Assembly: GCA_024233215.1 (NCBI GenBank)
Contig: JACKPW010000025.1
Location: forward strand, 9,222 to 73,221
Reading direction: 5' to 3'
Length of the DNA: 64,000 bases
From: Verrucomicrobiales bacterium
GTDB taxonomy: Bacteria; Verrucomicrobiota; Verrucomicrobiia; Limisphaerales; J093
Position 1 is the stretch's first letter. Each line of letters opens with the position of its first letter. A model generated the notes under the pieces. That model was not told the origin of the DNA. It saw nothing but the letters and a program-made list of their open reading frames with translations, and did not search any database. Shown here one piece after another: positions 1 to 8,054 of the stretch. A program made the translations under genes and the position numbers.

Positions 1-96
1 GAGGAGACTTTCCGCAAGCCGTTCAAACCGGCTCGTTCCGTTGCCGGACACCCTCTTCCGCCGCGCCCGCGCCAGGGCTGATTCCCCCCCCGTTGC

Positions 97-2676
97 ATGG
101 ACCTTTCCCCGGCCCCTCGCCCCGCCGAAATCCCCGCGCTGCCCGACGGCGTCCAGTTCGTGACCCTGGAAAACGGTCTCACCCTCATTGTGCGTGAAGA
201 CCGCTCGGCGCCGGTGGTGTCGGCCCAGGCGTGGTGCCGCGCCGGCAGCATTGACGAGGGCCGCTGGCTGGGGGCGGGGCTTTCCCATGTCCTGGAGCAC
301 ATGCTGTTCAAGGGGACGGAGCGGCGGCCGCCCGGCCGGATTGATCATGAGGTGCAGGCGGCTGGCGGTTACATGAACGCCTACACCTCCTTCGACCGCA
401 CGGTCTATTGGATCAACGTGCCGAACACCGGGACCCGGGTGGCGTTGGACGTGCTTTGCGACATCATGCGCAACGCCACGCTGCCGCCGGAGGAGTTGAC
501 GCGGGAGATGGACGTTATCCGCCGCGAGATGGACATGGGCCATGATGATCCCGCGCGCCATTCGGGGCGCCGCCTCTTCGAGACGGCGTATACGCGAAGC
601 CCGTACCGCTACACCGTCATCGGATACCTCGACATCTTCAACCGCCTGACCCGCGAGGACATCGTGGCGTACTACCGGGAGAAGTATGTCCCCAACAACC
701 TGTTCTTCGTGGTGGTCGGGGATTTCGAGGCGGAGACGGTGGTGGCGCAGATTCGCGAGGCCTTCGACGGGGTGCCGGCCCGGCCGTTGCCGCCCACCGT
801 GCCGCCGACCGAGCCCCAACAGGTCGCGCCGCGGGAGGTTGCCGAGGAGGGAGCCACGGAACTGACGCACGTTCACTACGCGTGGCACATTCCGGATATC
901 CGGCATCCGGACGTGCCGTTGCTCGACGTGCTGGGGGTGTTGCTTGGTGGGGGACGAAGCTCGCGGCTGTTCCAGGAAGTGCGGCAGAAACGGGGTTTGG
1001 TGACGGGAATTGATGCCTGGACCTACAGCCCGGGAAATGCCGGGTTGGCGGGCGTGAGCGCGGTGCTTGAGGCGGAGCAGTTTCAGGCCGCCGACGCCGC
1101 GATTCGCTCGGAGATCACGCGGTTACAGGAGACGCCCGTCAGTGAAGCCGAGGTGGCCAAGGCGGTGAAGCAGTTCGTCGCCGGCACCCTCGCCACGCGC
1201 AAGACCATGCAGGGCCAGGCCCAGGATCTTGGAGGCAACTGGATGGCTGCGGGCGATCTCAACTTCTCCGAGCGGTACCTGGCCGCCGTGCGCGAAACCA
1301 CCCCTGCGGCACTGCAACGTGTGGCCCGCACCTACCTGACATCCCCCAATCGTACCCGGTATGCCCTGGTCCCCAAGGGCACCAATCACGTCGAGAAACG
1401 GGCGGCATCCGCCTGCCGGGAGCAGGCCATCACGAGGCACGTGCTGCCCAACGGTCTCCGCCTGCTGGTCAAGGAGGATCATCGGCTGCCCTTTGTGGAA
1501 CTGCAGTGTGTGCTCCGCGGCGGAGTGCTCGCCGAAGATCAGGGGAACAACGGCGCCACTTTCCTGCTCTCGCGCATGCTCCTGCAGGGGACGCCGAACC
1601 GCAGCGCTGACGAGATCGCCACCTGCATCGAGTCGGTTGGAGGCCATCTGGACACGTATGCCGGCAACAACAGTTTCGGCGTCTCCGCGGAGGTGTTGCA
1701 GGATGACCTGCCGCTGGCGCTCGAGGTGCTTGCCGACGTGCTCCTGAATCCCGCCTTCCCCCCCGAGCACCTGGCCCGGGAGCGGGCGCAACAACTGGCC
1801 GCCATCCGGGCGCAGCGCGATCAGTTGCTGCAGACCGCTTTTCGCTCGATGCGCCGAAAGCTCTTCGGAGCGCAGGGCTACGGGTTGGAATTGCTCGGGT
1901 CGGCGGAACGGGTGGAGACTTTCAGCGAAACCGACTTGCGGGCGATGCATCGGCGGTTGGTACGTCCGGACCAGGCGGTGCTGGCCATTTACGGTGCGGT
2001 CAGCACCGACATCCTTGTAGCTGCCGTGGCGCGGAGTCTGGGGGGCTGGACCGGGGCGGACCCGATTCCAGCCGTTGAGGGGAAACCGGCGACTGAGTTG
2101 GCGGGCAACGGAGCCGCCGACGGTGGACCCGAGGTCGGGGACAAGAAGCAGGCGGTGCTGGTGCTGGGGTTTCCGGGTGTGACGGTGGATTCGGAGGACC
2201 GGTTCGCGTTGGGGTTGATCCAGGAAGCGTGCAGCGATCTCGGTTCCCGGCTTTTCGCGCGCATCCGGGATGAACTTGGACTTGCCTATTACGTAGGGTG
2301 TCAGAGCTTCGTCGGCCTGGTGCCCGGGTACTTCGCCTTCTATGCCGGCACGTCGCCGGAGCACGCGGTGCAGGTCGAGACGGAACTGCGCCGGGAGGCG
2401 GCTGCGTTGGCGGAGCAGGGATTGACCGCGGAGGAATTGCAGCGGGCGAAGGCCAAGGTCGTCGGGCACAAGAAGATCGCCCGCCAGGAACTCGGACACT
2501 ACGCCATGGTGACCGCCCTCGACGAGCTATACGGCCTGGGTTACCAGCGGGTGGACGAGGAGGATGCGCGATTCGAGGCGGTGACCGGGGAACAGACCGC
2601 CCAGGTGGCCCGGAAATACCTGCGCCCCGAGGCCGCCGTCCTGGTGGTGATCACGCCTGAACCAGCCGGCCCGTAG
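97..2676 (+). CDS. M16 family zinc peptidase, two fused M16 domains
   Basis: 859-aa protein of the pitrilysin/insulinase family. The N-terminal half has the inverted zinc motif HVLEH (H64, E67, H68) with the distal ligand E144, exactly 76 residues after H68, so this half should be catalytic. The second half (from about residue 440) has the same fold signature, but the equivalent position reads GATFLLSRM and lacks the motif, as in the inactive half of many fused M16 proteins. No convincing signal peptide is visible. An in-frame TGA at 79-81 means ATG 97 is the first possible ATG; no good Shine-Dalgarno is seen, so a later start is possible. The stop codon TAG (2674-2676) lies inside the first copy of a palindromic repeat. 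Role inferred: degradation of peptides or protein quality control. Confidence 0.92.
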   Translation: MDLSPAPRPAEIPALPDGVQFVTLENGLTLIVREDRSAPVVSAQAWCRAGSIDEGRWLGAGLSHVLEHMLFKGTERRPPGRIDHEVQAAGGYMNAYTSFDRTVYWINVPNTGTRVALDVLCDIMRNATLPPEELTREMDVIRREMDMGHDDPARHSGRRLFETAYTRSPYRYTVIGYLDIFNRLTREDIVAYYREKYVPNNLFFVVVGDFEAETVVAQIREAFDGVPARPLPPTVPPTEPQQVAPREVAEEGATELTHVHYAWHIPDIRHPDVPLLDVLGVLLGGGRSSRLFQEVRQKRGLVTGIDAWTYSPGNAGLAGVSAVLEAEQFQAADAAIRSEITRLQETPVSEAEVAKAVKQFVAGTLATRKTMQGQAQDLGGNWMAAGDLNFSERYLAAVRETTPAALQRVARTYLTSPNRTRYALVPKGTNHVEKRAASACREQAITRHVLPNGLRLLVKEDHRLPFVELQCVLRGGVLAEDQGNNGATFLLSRMLLQGTPNRSADEIATCIESVGGHLDTYAGNNSFGVSAEVLQDDLPLALEVLADVLLNPAFPPEHLARERAQQLAAIRAQRDQLLQTAFRSMRRKLFGAQGYGLELLGSAERVETFSETDLRAMHRRLVRPDQAVLAIYGAVSTDILVAAVARSLGGWTGADPIPAVEGKPATELAGNGAADGGPEVGDKKQAVLVLGFPGVTVDSEDRFALGLIQEACSDLGSRLFARIRDELGLAYYVGCQSFVGLVPGYFAFYAGTSPEHAVQVETELRREAAALAEQGLTAEELQRAKAKVVGHKKIARQELGHYAMVTALDELYGLGYQRVDEEDARFEAVTGEQTAQVARKYLRPEAAVLVVITPEPAGP

Positions 2677-2990
2677 CCGACGTCAGTCGGCGCAAATATC
2701 CGGATTGCCCGGAGGTGCCGGGAAGGTGGGTGGCGGAAGATAGGTATGCGCGGACTCTACGTCCGCGGCTACGGCCGGGTAGCCGCCGACGTCAGTCGGC
2801 GCAAGTCTCCGGATTGCCCGGAGGTGCCGGGAAGGTGGGTGGCGGAAGATAAGTATGCGCGGACTCTACGTCCGCGGCTACGGCCGCGGTAGCCGCCGAC
2901 GTCAGTCGGCGCAAATGCTCCGAATGCCCTGAGTGCCGGTGGACCAGAGTGGTTGATTTGCTTGTGCGGACGGTCGATGCGCGGTTACGG
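2673..2990. repeat. Tandem array of palindromic repeats between convergent genes
   Basis: Two near-identical units of about 105 bp (2673-2774 and 2779-2884) are followed by a third, more diverged unit (2889-2990). Each unit opens with a 22-25 bp arm that begins GTAGCCG, carries GACGTCAGTC and ends GGCGCA. It closes with an inverted arm that starts TGCGCGGAC and ends GGCTACGG. Between the arms of units 1 and 2 is a nearly identical spacer of about 50 bp. The array fills the whole gap between the M16 gene and feoB; its left edge provides the M16 stop (TAG) and its degenerate right arm holds the feoB stop (TAA). Related copies occur at 9150, 43196, 54979, 60637 and 62824. Confidence 0.85.
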
Positions 2991-4418
2991 GGCCACGACT
3001 CGCCAGACCTGCGCGACGAAGAAGGTGACCACGAGGCCCATAGCCAGTGGCAGCAGGGCCGCCACCACCGTCCACCTCCAACTCCCCGATTCCTTGTAGA
3101 TCGTGTAGAGCGTGGTGCTGCACGGGTTGTGGAGCAGGCTGAACAACATCAGGTTCACCCCGGTCAACAGCGTCCATCCGCCCGCCTTGAGCAACTGCAG
3201 GGTGGCCTGATGGCTGTCCAACTCGAACAGGACCCCGGCGCCTTCGCCCACACCGGTCGTGCCTGTCATCAGCACCGTCAACACGAGCACCGCGGGGATC
3301 ACGATTTCATTGGCCGGGATGGCGATCACGTACGCCAGCAGGATCACGCCGTTCAGCCCGATCAACACTCCCAAGGGATTGAGCCAGTCGATCAGATGAC
3401 CCGCCACGCTGGTACCCCCCACCTGAAGGTTCGCCACCAGCCAGATGACCGCTCCGGCGGGGACGGCGAACACCACCGCCCGCCACAGGACGAACAGCGT
3501 CCGGTCGATGAGCGACGTGTAAATGGTTTGCCAGAAGCGGGGCGGTCGGTAGGGGGGCAGTTCGAGACTGAAGGTCGAGACCTCGCCCCGCAACACGGTT
3601 CGGGACAGTCCCCAGGAGGTGGCGAGCGACGCGAGGATCCCCAGCAAGGCGACACCCACGACCGCGGCGGCGGAAACCAGTCCGGCCAGCAGGGGCGGGG
3701 CCGTGGCCCCGATGAAGATGCTGGCGATGAGGATCTGCGTGGGCCAGCGGCCGTTGCAGAGCGCGAAATTGTTCGTGAGCATCGCAATCAGCCGTTCCCG
3801 CGGACTGTCGATGATGCGGGTCGCCACCACGCCCGCGGCGTTGCAGCCAAAGCCCATCATCATGGTCAGAGACTGTTTGCCATGTGCCCCGGCGCGCTTG
3901 AACCAGCGGTCCAGGTTGAACGCCACGCGGGGCAGATAGCCGAAGTCCTCCAGCAGCGTGAACAGCGGGAAGAAGATTGCCATCGGTGGCAGCATCACGC
4001 TGACCACCCACGCCGTGGCGCGATACATCCCGTCCAGACACAGGCCGTCGATCCAGCGGGGCAGGCCGAGGCTCGCTGAGAACTGCTTGAGCAGGGGAAG
4101 CACGGTGTCCAGCAGCAGCGTTGCAAGCCACCGCGATGGCACGTTGGCCCCGGCGATGGTGATCCAGAACACCCCCGCGAACAGCAGCAGCATGAGCGGG
4201 AACCCCCAGACGCGGCTGGTGACGATCCGGTCCACGGTTCGATCCAGGTCAAACCGGGGCGTGTCACCGGGGCGGGTGACCGCCCGGTCCGCCAGTCGTG
4301 AGGCCTCCTTGTAGAGGCTTTCCACCAGGTCATCATGAAACGTCGCCCCGATCTTCCAGCGCAACGTCTGGGCCTCTCGCAGCACCCGGTCGGCCGTGAT
4401 GGGGTGGGACGTCTTCAT
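2985..4418 (-). CDS. feoB: FeoB membrane permease module (split FeoB)
   Basis: 477-aa integral membrane protein corresponding to the permease half of the ferrous iron transporter FeoB. It has a soluble N-terminal stretch of about 90 residues and then many hydrophobic helices. Both FeoB 'Gate' regions are recognisable: GFGCN...ATR followed by the FALCNGRWP segment, and near the C-terminus HNPCSTTLYTIYKE. No G-domain is present. It is encoded directly downstream of the G-domain gene with an ATGA overlap (4415-4418), so the two halves are probably made in equal amounts and assemble into one transporter. FeoB is normally a single chain of about 700-800 aa. The stop codon TAA lies in the degenerate arm of the repeat array. 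Confidence 0.9.
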   Translation of the reverse strand: MKTSHPITADRVLREAQTLRWKIGATFHDDLVESLYKEASRLADRAVTRPGDTPRFDLDRTVDRIVTSRVWGFPLMLLLFAGVFWITIAGANVPSRWLATLLLDTVLPLLKQFSASLGLPRWIDGLCLDGMYRATAWVVSVMLPPMAIFFPLFTLLEDFGYLPRVAFNLDRWFKRAGAHGKQSLTMMMGFGCNAAGVVATRIIDSPRERLIAMLTNNFALCNGRWPTQILIASIFIGATAPPLLAGLVSAAAVVGVALLGILASLATSWGLSRTVLRGEVSTFSLELPPYRPPRFWQTIYTSLIDRTLFVLWRAVVFAVPAGAVIWLVANLQVGGTSVAGHLIDWLNPLGVLIGLNGVILLAYVIAIPANEIVIPAVLVLTVLMTGTTGVGEGAGVLFELDSHQATLQLLKAGGWTLLTGVNLMLFSLLHNPCSTTLYTIYKESGSWRWTVVAALLPLAMGLVVTFFVAQVWRVVAP

Positions 4419-5251
4419 GCCGCGGAGGCCGCCGCCGGAGCGGTTGGCAGGGGGCGGCCTTGCGCCGTCGCGAGGTCGGCGATCTCGCCACTGCGTACCG
4501 CCGCGGTGATCCGTTCATCGCCGTCCAGCAGGCGCAGGGCGACCCAGCGTGGATTGGGGAGTCCGGGGTGGAGTTGGGTGAGGTGCTCCACCAGGGTGGT
4601 GAGTGCCTTCCGCAATGCCGGGGGTTCCTGCAGGCTCCGGTGAGGTTTGCCCACGATGTCCCCGGTGGCCACCCCCGCGATCGCCTGCAGCAGCGTGTCC
4701 AAACCCTCGCGGTACCGCGCGGTGGCGGGCACCACCGGAATCCCCAGATCACGGGCGAGCCGCCGGTCGTCGACCTGCAGCCCCAGTCGTCGGGCCTGGT
4801 CCATGAGGTTGAGGCAAACCACCACGCGGGGGGTGATCTCGAGCACTTGAAGTGCCAGGTTGAGGTTTCGTTCCAACCGGGTGGCGTCCACCACCACCAC
4901 CGTGACATCGGGTTGGCCGAAGAGGATGAAGTCCCGGGCCACCTCCTCATCCGGGCTCGTGGCCAGCAACGAGTAGGTGCCGGGGAGATCGACGATCTTG
5001 TAGCGTTGCTTGCCGAATTCGAATCCACCCTCGGCACGCGTGACCGTCTTGCCGGGCCAGTTTCCCGTGTGTTGCCGAAGGCCGGTGAGGCTGTTGAAAA
5101 CCGTGCTCTTGCCCACGTTCGGATTCCCGGCGAGGGCGACCACGTAATCCCAGTCCTCCATCTCGACCCCAAGCCGTCGCAGGTTGGAGAGGTGATGCGC
5201 CGGGCAACCGGTGCAGGCGCTTTCCGGGGCAACCGAAGGCGTGGTGCTCAT
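4415..5251 (-). CDS. feoB: FeoB N-terminal GTPase module (split FeoB)
   Basis: 278-aa cytosolic G-protein matching the N-terminal domain of FeoB. Visible are the P-loop GNPNVGKST (42-50), the FeoB switch-I TGNWPGKTV, the G3 motif DLPG (88-91), the G4 motif NLMD (148-151), and a helical GDI-like C-terminal part. An N-terminal CTGC pair (C13, C16) precedes the P-loop. There are no membrane helices: the chain stops where the permease would begin, and the permease is encoded by the next gene with a 4-bp overlap. Its own start overlaps the stop of the upstream DtxR/FeoA gene by ATGA. Inferred role: GTP-dependent gating of Fe(II) uptake. Confidence 0.92.
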   Translation of the reverse strand: MSTTPSVAPESACTGCPAHHLSNLRRLGVEMEDWDYVVALAGNPNVGKSTVFNSLTGLRQHTGNWPGKTVTRAEGGFEFGKQRYKIVDLPGTYSLLATSPDEEVARDFILFGQPDVTVVVVDATRLERNLNLALQVLEITPRVVVCLNLMDQARRLGLQVDDRRLARDLGIPVVPATARYREGLDTLLQAIAGVATGDIVGKPHRSLQEPPALRKALTTLVEHLTQLHPGLPNPRWVALRLLDGDERITAAVRSGEIADLATAQGRPLPTAPAAASAA

Positions 5252-6318
5252 GCGGCTTCAGACTCCGGGCTGAGCAGAATGAGACGTGCCTGCTCCTGGC
5301 GCAACGCGATCAGGCTGTCGCGAATCCGGTAAGCGGTGGGATCGCCGCCGGGGCTCCGCATCTCGGCCTGCACCCGGGTGCCCGGCAGGATTCCGAGGTC
5401 GAGGAAGCGCCGCCGTTCCGGCCCCCGGCAAAGCGGGGAGAGCGACTGCACCACCCCGGCTTCACCCGGGGCCAATGTGTGGAGCCCCCGCCCGCCGGGG
5501 TGTTCCTCCGCCAGCGTGGATTCCACCGGAGCGACCGTGACGTTCGCCGCGATGACCGGGGCCAGGCGTCGTTCCTCACCCTCACTCCAAAAGCTCACTC
5601 GATCCGGTTCGACCTGGCTGACCCGCAACACCTGACCCACGTGCAGTCCGTCCGCCACCAACTGCGCGTAGACCGCCTCGGGCTCGTCCTCGATGTGGGT
5701 GATGCGAACCGCCTGCCCGGGCTTCATGGCGGCGAGTGATCGGCCGCCTGCCGGGGCGATCTCACCTTCCGCAGTGGGGATCGGGTCGCCGTGGGGATCA
5801 TGCGTGGGATGACCGAGGCTGGCGGACAAGGCGTCCGCCTGTTCCGGCGTGAGACGATGTTCCTTCCGTTCGGCTGCCCCGTGCCACTCGGCCTCGGCCA
5901 GACCGGTCTGATCCGCCAGGTGGCGTTCCCACAGGCGATGGGCACGAATGATGTTCATGCCGTAGTTGCGGCCTTCGGCGGTCAGTTCGAACTCGCCTTC
6001 CCGCGATGCGATCAACCGGTGCGACTGCAGATACTCGACCACGTCCGCGGTATGGTTCAGGGAGATTTGCAGGGCGCCGGCGATGCTGGCCAGGGTGGGA
6101 ACGCGCTCCTCCAGTTCACACTTGCAGAGGTGCTTGAGGGCGTCTTCCGCCAACACCCGCGCATTGGCCCGACGGAACCGGGTCCAGCGGGCGATCAAGC
6201 CCGTATGGGGCCAGAAGGCGACCACGGACAGCAACGCCACCACCACGCCAACTCCCAGGGCGAGAGCCGGACTGTAGGCTGCTGCAGGCAGAAGACTGGG
6301 CGGTCCGAACGTCATCAT
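5248..6318 (-). CDS. Membrane-anchored DtxR-type regulator fused to two FeoA domains
   Basis: 356-aa fusion. Residues about 13-37 form one hydrophobic helix. A DtxR/MntR-like winged helix and metal-binding/dimerisation region follows (about 50-170; HRLWERHLADQTGL and EWHGAAERKEH are typical). Two SH3-like FeoA domains come next (about 193-260 and 275-350; note GEAGVVQSL...LDLGILPGTRV). FeoA domains assist FeoB, and DtxR domains sense Fe/Mn and repress transport genes. This first gene of the operon therefore combines the regulator and FeoA, unless its membrane anchor means it does not bind DNA. The 3' end overlaps the FeoB GTPase gene by ATGA. Alternative view: a transport accessory protein whose DtxR-like part only senses metal. 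Confidence 0.82.
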   Translation of the reverse strand: MMTFGPPSLLPAAAYSPALALGVGVVVALLSVVAFWPHTGLIARWTRFRRANARVLAEDALKHLCKCELEERVPTLASIAGALQISLNHTADVVEYLQSHRLIASREGEFELTAEGRNYGMNIIRAHRLWERHLADQTGLAEAEWHGAAERKEHRLTPEQADALSASLGHPTHDPHGDPIPTAEGEIAPAGGRSLAAMKPGQAVRITHIEDEPEAVYAQLVADGLHVGQVLRVSQVEPDRVSFWSEGEERRLAPVIAANVTVAPVESTLAEEHPGGRGLHTLAPGEAGVVQSLSPLCRGPERRRFLDLGILPGTRVQAEMRSPGGDPTAYRIRDSLIALRQEQARLILLSPESEAA

Positions 6319-6363
6319 CGCACAACAGCGGCGTTAGCCGCGATTGCCACCGAGATTAGCATG

Positions 6364-6390
6364 AGAAAAGTTAGACGCAACCAACTTTCT
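6364..6390 (-). promoter_or_regulatory. Inverted repeat upstream of the iron operon, possible metal-regulator operator
   Basis: An imperfect inverted repeat GAAAAGTT (6365-6372) / AACTTTCT (6383-6390) lies in an AT-richer pocket about 45-70 bp upstream of the DtxR-FeoA start codon. Its position fits an operator for autoregulation, but it does not match the classical DtxR/IdeR box well and no clear -35/-10 pair was identified. Confidence 0.3.
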
Positions 6391-6482
6391 TTTGCGCGCC
6401 TATATTTCGTTGTTTCCGGTCGGCGGATTCCCCCCCCTCCAAACACCTGGCTGCAGCGACTCCCCCCCAAGCAGAGCAGGTC

Positions 6483-6615
6483 AACCACAGATCGGCACAG
6501 ATGAACGCCGATTCCCGGGGACTCCCTCAATCGTTCGGGTTTGCCCAATGAGTGAAGGCATCCGGCGGACGTCCCGGGCTCAGGCCAAAGAACCTATCCG
6601 CGTTCATCGGTGGTT
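6483..6615. repeat. 133-bp intergenic element with imperfect terminal inverted repeats
   Basis: The left end (6483-6513) begins AACCACAGATCGGCACAGAT; the right end, read on the minus strand from 6615, begins AACCACCGATGAACGCGGAT. A related single end (AACCACGAATCGTCACGAAT) occurs at 28983. No coding sequence lies inside. It overlaps the 3' end of selA by about 20 bp, so the right end may form the C-terminal codons of SelA. The rest of 6319-6593 shows nothing else convincing. Confidence 0.45.
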
Positions 6616-8054
6616 CCCAGGTTCACTGTGCCCGTGAAGCACGGGGGACGATGGGGGGGAACCGCGGATCGCACTGCCGCTGCCAGTTTCTCATCCTGCT
6701 CCGGCAGCACGGTCCTGAGATCGAGCCTCAGCCAACCGCCTGCCAGGTGGCCGATGACCGGTGGGTTTCCGTCCCGCAGTTGTGCCGCCAGTCCGACCAC
6801 GGGTAGGGCAGAGGGTTTGAGATCCAGCGTGATGGATTCGATCCCGGTCCGGGGCAGGGTGCCGCCGCCGATTCGCGCCGTAGCCCGGGAGATTCGGCTT
6901 TCCAGCGGCGACTCCGCCAGGGCGGCCCGCAACTGTTCCGCCCGCCGACGAAGTTCCCCGACGGGCGTTCGGATCAATGCCCATGCCAACGGACCGGGTT
7001 CCTTCGAGGACGTCGCCTCCAGGCAGCTCTCCACGGTGGTTTGCAGGGCTGCGAGGATCAGTTTGTCGCAGCGCAACGCCCGAAAGAACGGGTCGCGTTT
7101 GAGCGCCCCCACGAATCGCGTCCGACCGGCGATGATCCCCGCCTGCGGGCCGCCGAGCAGTTTGTCGCCGCTGAAGCAAACGAGGTCGACACCCTGTTTC
7201 AGAATTCCGGCTGGGGTGGGTTCCGGGTCGGCAAGCCCGAGGTCCCCGGTGCGGATCACGGCGCCGCTGCCGAGGTCCTCAATGAAGGGGACGCGACGTC
7301 GGCGCGCGACGGCCGCAATGTCGGCGGTGCCGGGTGACTCCACAAAACCGCCCATGAAGAAATTGCTGCGATGGACTTTCAGGATCAGCGCGGTTTGCGG
7401 CGAGAGCGCCCGGGCGTAATCGTCGGCATCGGTCCGGTTGGTGGTGCCGACCTCGCGCAGGATTGCGCCGCTGGTTTCGAGAATGTCAGGAATGCGGAAC
7501 CCCCCGCCAATCTGCACCAGTTCCCCCCGGGAGATGACCACCTCCTTGCGGTCGCCCTGGGTGAAGTGCCGGAGCATCAACACCAGCGCGGCCGCACAAT
7601 TGTTGACCACCGTGGCCGCGCCGGCACCGCAGAGTTGCGCCAGGCAATGTTCCACATACAGTCCCCGGCTGCCCCGGTTCCCCGTGTTCAGGTCGAATTC
7701 CAGGTTGCTGTACTGCTGCGCGACGGCATCCAGCGCGGCCGCCACGGCGGGGCCCAACGGGGCCCGGCCCAGGTTCGTGTGGATGATGACGCCGGTGGCG
7801 TTGATGACCGGCTGCAGTCGCGACCGGCACAGATTCTCCAGTCGGGATCGAACCCGGGCCACCACCGCGTCGAAATCCGGATCCGGGTCGACTTCTCCTC
7901 CCGCCTGTGACCGGCCGGCTGGTTCGCCGGACAGGCTGCGTCGAACCAGTTCCAGCTCGCGCCGCACCTCGGTCACCACCAGGGCGCGGGGCAGTTCCGG
8001 CAGGCCCAGGGCTTTCAGGACCTTGTCCGTGGAGGGGATGGTGCGCCGCGTCAT
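6594..8054 (-). CDS. selA: L-seryl-tRNA(Sec) selenium transferase
   Basis: 486-aa PLP enzyme that converts seryl-tRNA(Sec) to selenocysteinyl-tRNA(Sec) using selenophosphate. Diagnostic segments are VINATGVIIHTNLGRAPLG (83-101), the tRNA/PLP region around SRGELVQIGGGFRIPDI (about 175), and the Schiff-base lysine K298 in CFSGDKLLGGPQAG. Length fits the family (about 460-490). The start at 8054 is chosen because the selD stop TGA overlaps this ATG (ATGA, 8051-8054) and the N-terminus MTRRTIPSTDKVLKALG aligns with known SelA; an upstream in-frame extension would run through selD. Co-transcribed and probably translationally coupled with selD. Confidence 0.95.
   Translation of the reverse strand: MTRRTIPSTDKVLKALGLPELPRALVVTEVRRELELVRRSLSGEPAGRSQAGGEVDPDPDFDAVVARVRSRLENLCRSRLQPVINATGVIIHTNLGRAPLGPAVAAALDAVAQQYSNLEFDLNTGNRGSRGLYVEHCLAQLCGAGAATVVNNCAAALVLMLRHFTQGDRKEVVISRGELVQIGGGFRIPDILETSGAILREVGTTNRTDADDYARALSPQTALILKVHRSNFFMGGFVESPGTADIAAVARRRRVPFIEDLGSGAVIRTGDLGLADPEPTPAGILKQGVDLVCFSGDKLLGGPQAGIIAGRTRFVGALKRDPFFRALRCDKLILAALQTTVESCLEATSSKEPGPLAWALIRTPVGELRRRAEQLRAALAESPLESRISRATARIGGGTLPRTGIESITLDLKPSALPVVGLAAQLRDGNPPVIGHLAGGWLRLDLRTVLPEQDEKLAAAVRSAVPPHRPPCFTGTVNLGTTDERG

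Noticed and set aside
1..78. Reading frame open from the left edge ending at TGA 79-81
   Set aside because: Only 26 Pro/Arg-rich codons with no recognisable motif; could be the tail of an upstream gene but cannot be supported.
1123..2499. 458-codon minus-strand frame
   Set aside because: Lies fully antisense to the well-supported M16 peptidase; composition is that of a GC-rich shadow frame.
2673..2990. CRISPR array
   Set aside because: Only two to three units, with nearly identical spacers, internal palindromes of a dispersed repeat family, and no cas genes.
6315..6548. 77-codon minus-strand frame upstream of the iron operon
   Set aside because: Overlaps the putative promoter and the start of the DtxR-FeoA gene; no family and poor start context.
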